64,000 nucleotides of DNA from Crystallibacter sulfonylureivorans_A (lineage in GTDB: Bacteria > Actinomycetota > Actinomycetes > Actinomycetales > Micrococcaceae): NCBI RefSeq assembly GCF_047607445.1, contig NZ_JBLKRT010000002.1, forward strand, positions 137,005 through 201,004, in the 5' to 3' direction. Below, piece by piece: positions 63,935 to 64,000 of this stretch. Under the pieces are notes generated by a model. That model was given only the letters and a program-made list of their open reading frames with translations. It ran no database searches and was not told where the DNA came from. Both the position numbers and the translations under genes were made by a program. Every line of letters begins with the position of its first letter. The stretch's first letter is position 1.

Positions 63935-64000
63935 GCTACGCCCGCGGGTCTCGGTTGGGACAGGGCAGGCGGTGGTTTGTGGGGCTTAGTAGCGGTTTGT

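Overview
The window is high-GC DNA with tightly packed genes, many ATGA or GTGA start/stop overlaps, frequent GTG/TTG starts and several riboswitches of the SAM family. Gene content (PurSQL, LysC with an internal beta-subunit start, DUF1206, DUF1990, DUF5937, a subtilisin-inhibitor-like lipoprotein) points to an actinobacterium. The closest fit is an Arthrobacter-like member of the Micrococcaceae; this is an inference from gene style, not a database match. I see no rRNA, tRNA, CRISPR array or prophage.

Layout. 1-1.2 kb: end of a polar amino-acid/ectoine-type ABC transporter. 1.5-2.9 kb: aspartate kinase. 3.1-4.3 kb: two small paralogous proteins opposite an OhrR-like MarR regulator. 4.4-9.5 kb: a secreted subtilase, a 3-methyladenine glycosylase family protein and an SSI-type protease-inhibitor lipoprotein. 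9.5-20.7 kb: two paralogous LysR/MFS catabolic modules, one with DUF3237 and one with an FAD aromatic hydroxylase, either side of purSQL. 20.9-24.8 kb: a PaoABC-type molybdenum aldehyde oxidoreductase. 25.1-29.8 kb: a nucleoside-salvage operon (nucleoside hydrolase, MFS, ribokinase) opposite a LacI regulator, with two LacI boxes between. 30-34.3 kb: mixed single genes (SDR, phosphotransferase, ABM monooxygenase, DUF1990, MmcQ, DUF1206).

34.3-43.6 kb and 48.1-61.3 kb are the most notable parts. I recognise five SAM-sensing riboswitches: four SAM-I/S-box and one SAM-IV. They precede metNIQ, a DmoA/DszA-type flavin monooxygenase, a two-gene DszC/SfnB-type flavoprotein plus permease operon, an ssuBAC-type sulfonate transporter with an acetyl-CoA-synthetase-like gene, and metY with a CoA-binding protein. 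Together they form a SAM-controlled organosulfur scavenging and methionine synthesis network. Organosulfur compounds would be imported and oxidised to release sulfite, and homocysteine would be made by MetY. No flavin reductase for the monooxygenases is in the window.

Between and beside these lie an alcohol dehydrogenase, a PH-domain/alpha-beta hydrolase with a divergent regulator, a VOC protein, a DUF559/AbiEi-like gene in lower-GC DNA next to a 104-bp inverted-repeat element, a DUF5937 regulator with twin operators, and malQ. The window ends with a nitrilase-family amidohydrolase and a PLP-dependent decarboxylase. A dispersed repeat family built around 'GGTGGTCGACCAA' occurs at four loci. 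At one it forms an 11-unit array, and at another it extends the C-terminus of MetY. Three long hairpins sit just behind stop codons, and two of them share a core sequence.
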